From AC-32 sp963766375 (GTDB lineage: Bacteria > Actinomycetota > Thermoleophilia > Gaiellales > Gaiellaceae), in assembly GCA_963766375.1 (NCBI GenBank), contig CAVXZG010000019.1, positions 310,001-374,000 on the forward strand: a stretch of DNA of 64,000 nt, given 5' to 3'. The translations under genes were made by a program, and so were the position numbers. Numbering within the stretch: the first letter of the stretch is position 1; every line of letters starts with the position of its first letter. Below, in pieces: positions 62,100 through 64,000 of the stretch. The notes beneath the pieces are model-generated. The model was not told the origin of the DNA and ran no database searches. It saw only the letters and a program-made list of their open reading frames with translations.

Positions 62100-62888
62100 C
62101 TAGAGCGCTGCGAGAGCCGCGAGGCGCTGGAGGCAGAACGCGCCCTCCTGCGGGGCCCGAACTGAGGGAAGCGAGCGCTCCTCGAAATCGCGGTCCGGCT
62201 TGAAGCGCTTGCGCTCGAGCACGCTTCCCTCGGCGGCTACGACGAGCGTGCCCTCCGCGAGCTCCCGCTTGCGCAGCTTCAACTGGAGGAAGCGCTCGAC
62301 CACCTCGAGAGCTGCCTTGGTCGAGGCGAAGAACGTCTCCTCGCGGCCCGTCCCGACCCAGAGCGGGCGGCCGACGCCGCGCGCGAGAAAGATCGTTCCC
62401 GGACGGCGCTCGTCCAGCCAGGCCGTCGCCATCGAGCCCCGCAGCTCACCCAGAGCCTCGGCGGCGCCTCCGGACAACTCTGCGAGAGCGAAGATCGCCT
62501 CGGAGTCGACGGTCATCTGCGGCTCGGCTCGGTCGAAGCCGTGTGAGGCCATCAACTCGTCGTCGTTGAAGATGATCCCGTTGTGGACGCCCACGACGGC
62601 GCCGTGCCGGATCGGATGGTTGTTGGCCTCGATGCGCGGATGGCCCTTCGTGTAGTCCCGCACGTGGACGAGCACTTCGTTGACGCTCTCCGGCAGCACC
62701 ACCTGCTCGAGCAGGGCGCTGGCGCCGGAGCGCTGCTTGTGGATCGCGACCCGGCCGCCGGGCGCCACGTACGCGTAGCCGACCGCGTCGGCGCCGCGTT
62801 CGGCGATTCCGGCGAGTAGCGCCTGCGCCGCGAGCGTTCGCTCGACGTCACTGGACGCGCTCAGGCTGTATCCGGCGATTCCACACAT
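62100..62888 (-). CDS. Stand-alone class II glutamine amidotransferase domain protein
   Basis: 262 residues from ATG 62888, so that Cys2 (MCGIAGYS) becomes the N-terminal nucleophile after Met removal; a longer upstream frame is wrong for this reason. Ntn-hydrolase motifs: HVRDYTKGHPRIEANNHPIR, VGVHNGIIFNDDEL and the SEAIFAL strand. GlmS has an SIS partner domain and PurF a PRTase domain; neither is present or adjacent. The acceptor is unknown. Convergent with the HNE gene, divergent from the sigma factor. Confidence 0.85.
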   Translation of the reverse strand: MCGIAGYSLSASSDVERTLAAQALLAGIAERGADAVGYAYVAPGGRVAIHKQRSGASALLEQVVLPESVNEVLVHVRDYTKGHPRIEANNHPIRHGAVVGVHNGIIFNDDELMASHGFDRAEPQMTVDSEAIFALAELSGGAAEALGELRGSMATAWLDERRPGTIFLARGVGRPLWVGTGREETFFASTKAALEVVERFLQLKLRKRELAEGTLVVAAEGSVLERKRFKPDRDFEERSLPSVRAPQEGAFCLQRLAALAAL

Positions 62889-63071
62889 CTCAGAAGACCC
62901 CTTGAATGAAATAGGCAACCATGTGTTCGGCCGCCACTGAGTCTGACGACGGGCTCGGCTGAGAGTTAGTCATTCTCAGCGTCTCGGTTCGCCACGGAGA
63001 TGCGAGATCCCTCGTGCGGGTACAAACCTCCCTCAAGAGGGGGAGGCGGCTAACCGATACAGCCTGCGTGA
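62889..63071. promoter_or_regulatory. Divergent control region between amidotransferase and sigma factor
   Basis: GCTGAGA (62957-62963) and TCTCAGC (62973-62979) form a 7-bp inverted repeat with a 9-base centre. CCTCCCTC (63027-63034) and GAGGGGGAGG (63037-63046) form a second hairpin just before the sigma gene. No ribosome site stands at the usual distance from ATG 63072. Confidence 0.4.

Positions 63072-64000
<929 letters not shown>

Noticed and set aside
62889..62918. ATG 62918 as start of the class II amidotransferase
   Set aside because: It would bury the nucleophilic Cys that must become the N-terminus; ATG 62888 places Cys second.

Overview
The window is high-GC DNA densely packed with genes. 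Its gene orders are those of an actinobacterium, and I place it in or near the Thermoleophilia (Solirubrobacterales/Gaiellales). The grounds are the nusA-ylxR-infB and cinA-thpR-recA-recX-rny-miaB-miaA-dapF orders, the DapL aminotransferase route to diaminopimelate, the MurT/GatD pair, secreted S8 proteases with Ser-Trp repeats and surface proteins of a kind I associate with that class. The lineage is inferred; there is no 16S gene here. I found no tRNA, rRNA, IS element, phage gene or CRISPR array.

Layout. 1-6921: nusA end, ylxR, infB, ylxP-like, (a secreted beta-propeller on the other strand), rbfA, nrnA, truB, ribF. 6959-9751: two zinc-ribbon microproteins, a gamma-glutamyltransferase and an orphan BMP-type binding protein. 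9748-12179: a membrane-anchored SARP regulator divergent from a secreted three-repeat protein, with direct repeats between them. 12351-16564: rpsO, pnp, dsbB, dsbA. 16862-20418: a cell-surface island of one large secreted protein and two small secreted paralogues, with hairpin-rich leaders and matching terminators. 20733-28520: metallopeptidase, M16 protease, dapB, lipoprotein, dapA, HD-GYP protein, RNase J. 28560-31188: ribokinase-like enzyme and nucleoside hydrolase. 31291-36253: peptide-binding protein, LysR regulator, FtsK. 36363-41450: complete BMP-type nucleoside ABC transporter. 41819-54120: rodZ, cinA, thpR, recA, recX, rny, miaB, miaA, dapF, dapL, hflX, dut, nudix. 54117-56277: gatD and murT. 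56440-62888: S8 protease, GGDEF/HD-GYP fusion, HNE-repeat protein, class II amidotransferase. 63072-end: principal sigma factor, cut by the window edge.

How the genes connect. dapA, dapB, dapL and dapF make meso-diaminopimelate, and MurT/GatD amidate lipid II, so much of the peptidoglycan precursor chemistry is here. The BMP transporter, nucleoside hydrolase and ribokinase-like enzyme form a plausible nucleoside uptake and salvage route. Two HD-GYP proteins, one fused to an intact GGDEF domain, handle cyclic di-GMP. RNase J, RNase Y, PNPase and NrnA cover RNA decay.

Quality. About 21 genes are broken by single-base indels, mostly one extra base, and many of them are essential (pnp, ftsK, dapB, murT). 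I read this as residual assembly error, not gene decay, and annotate these genes across the breaks. The most unusual observations are a DapF with Ser at both catalytic Cys positions, the SARP/repeat-protein locus, the surface island with structured leaders, and a run of -10-like boxes six or seven bases before start codons that suggests leaderless transcripts.
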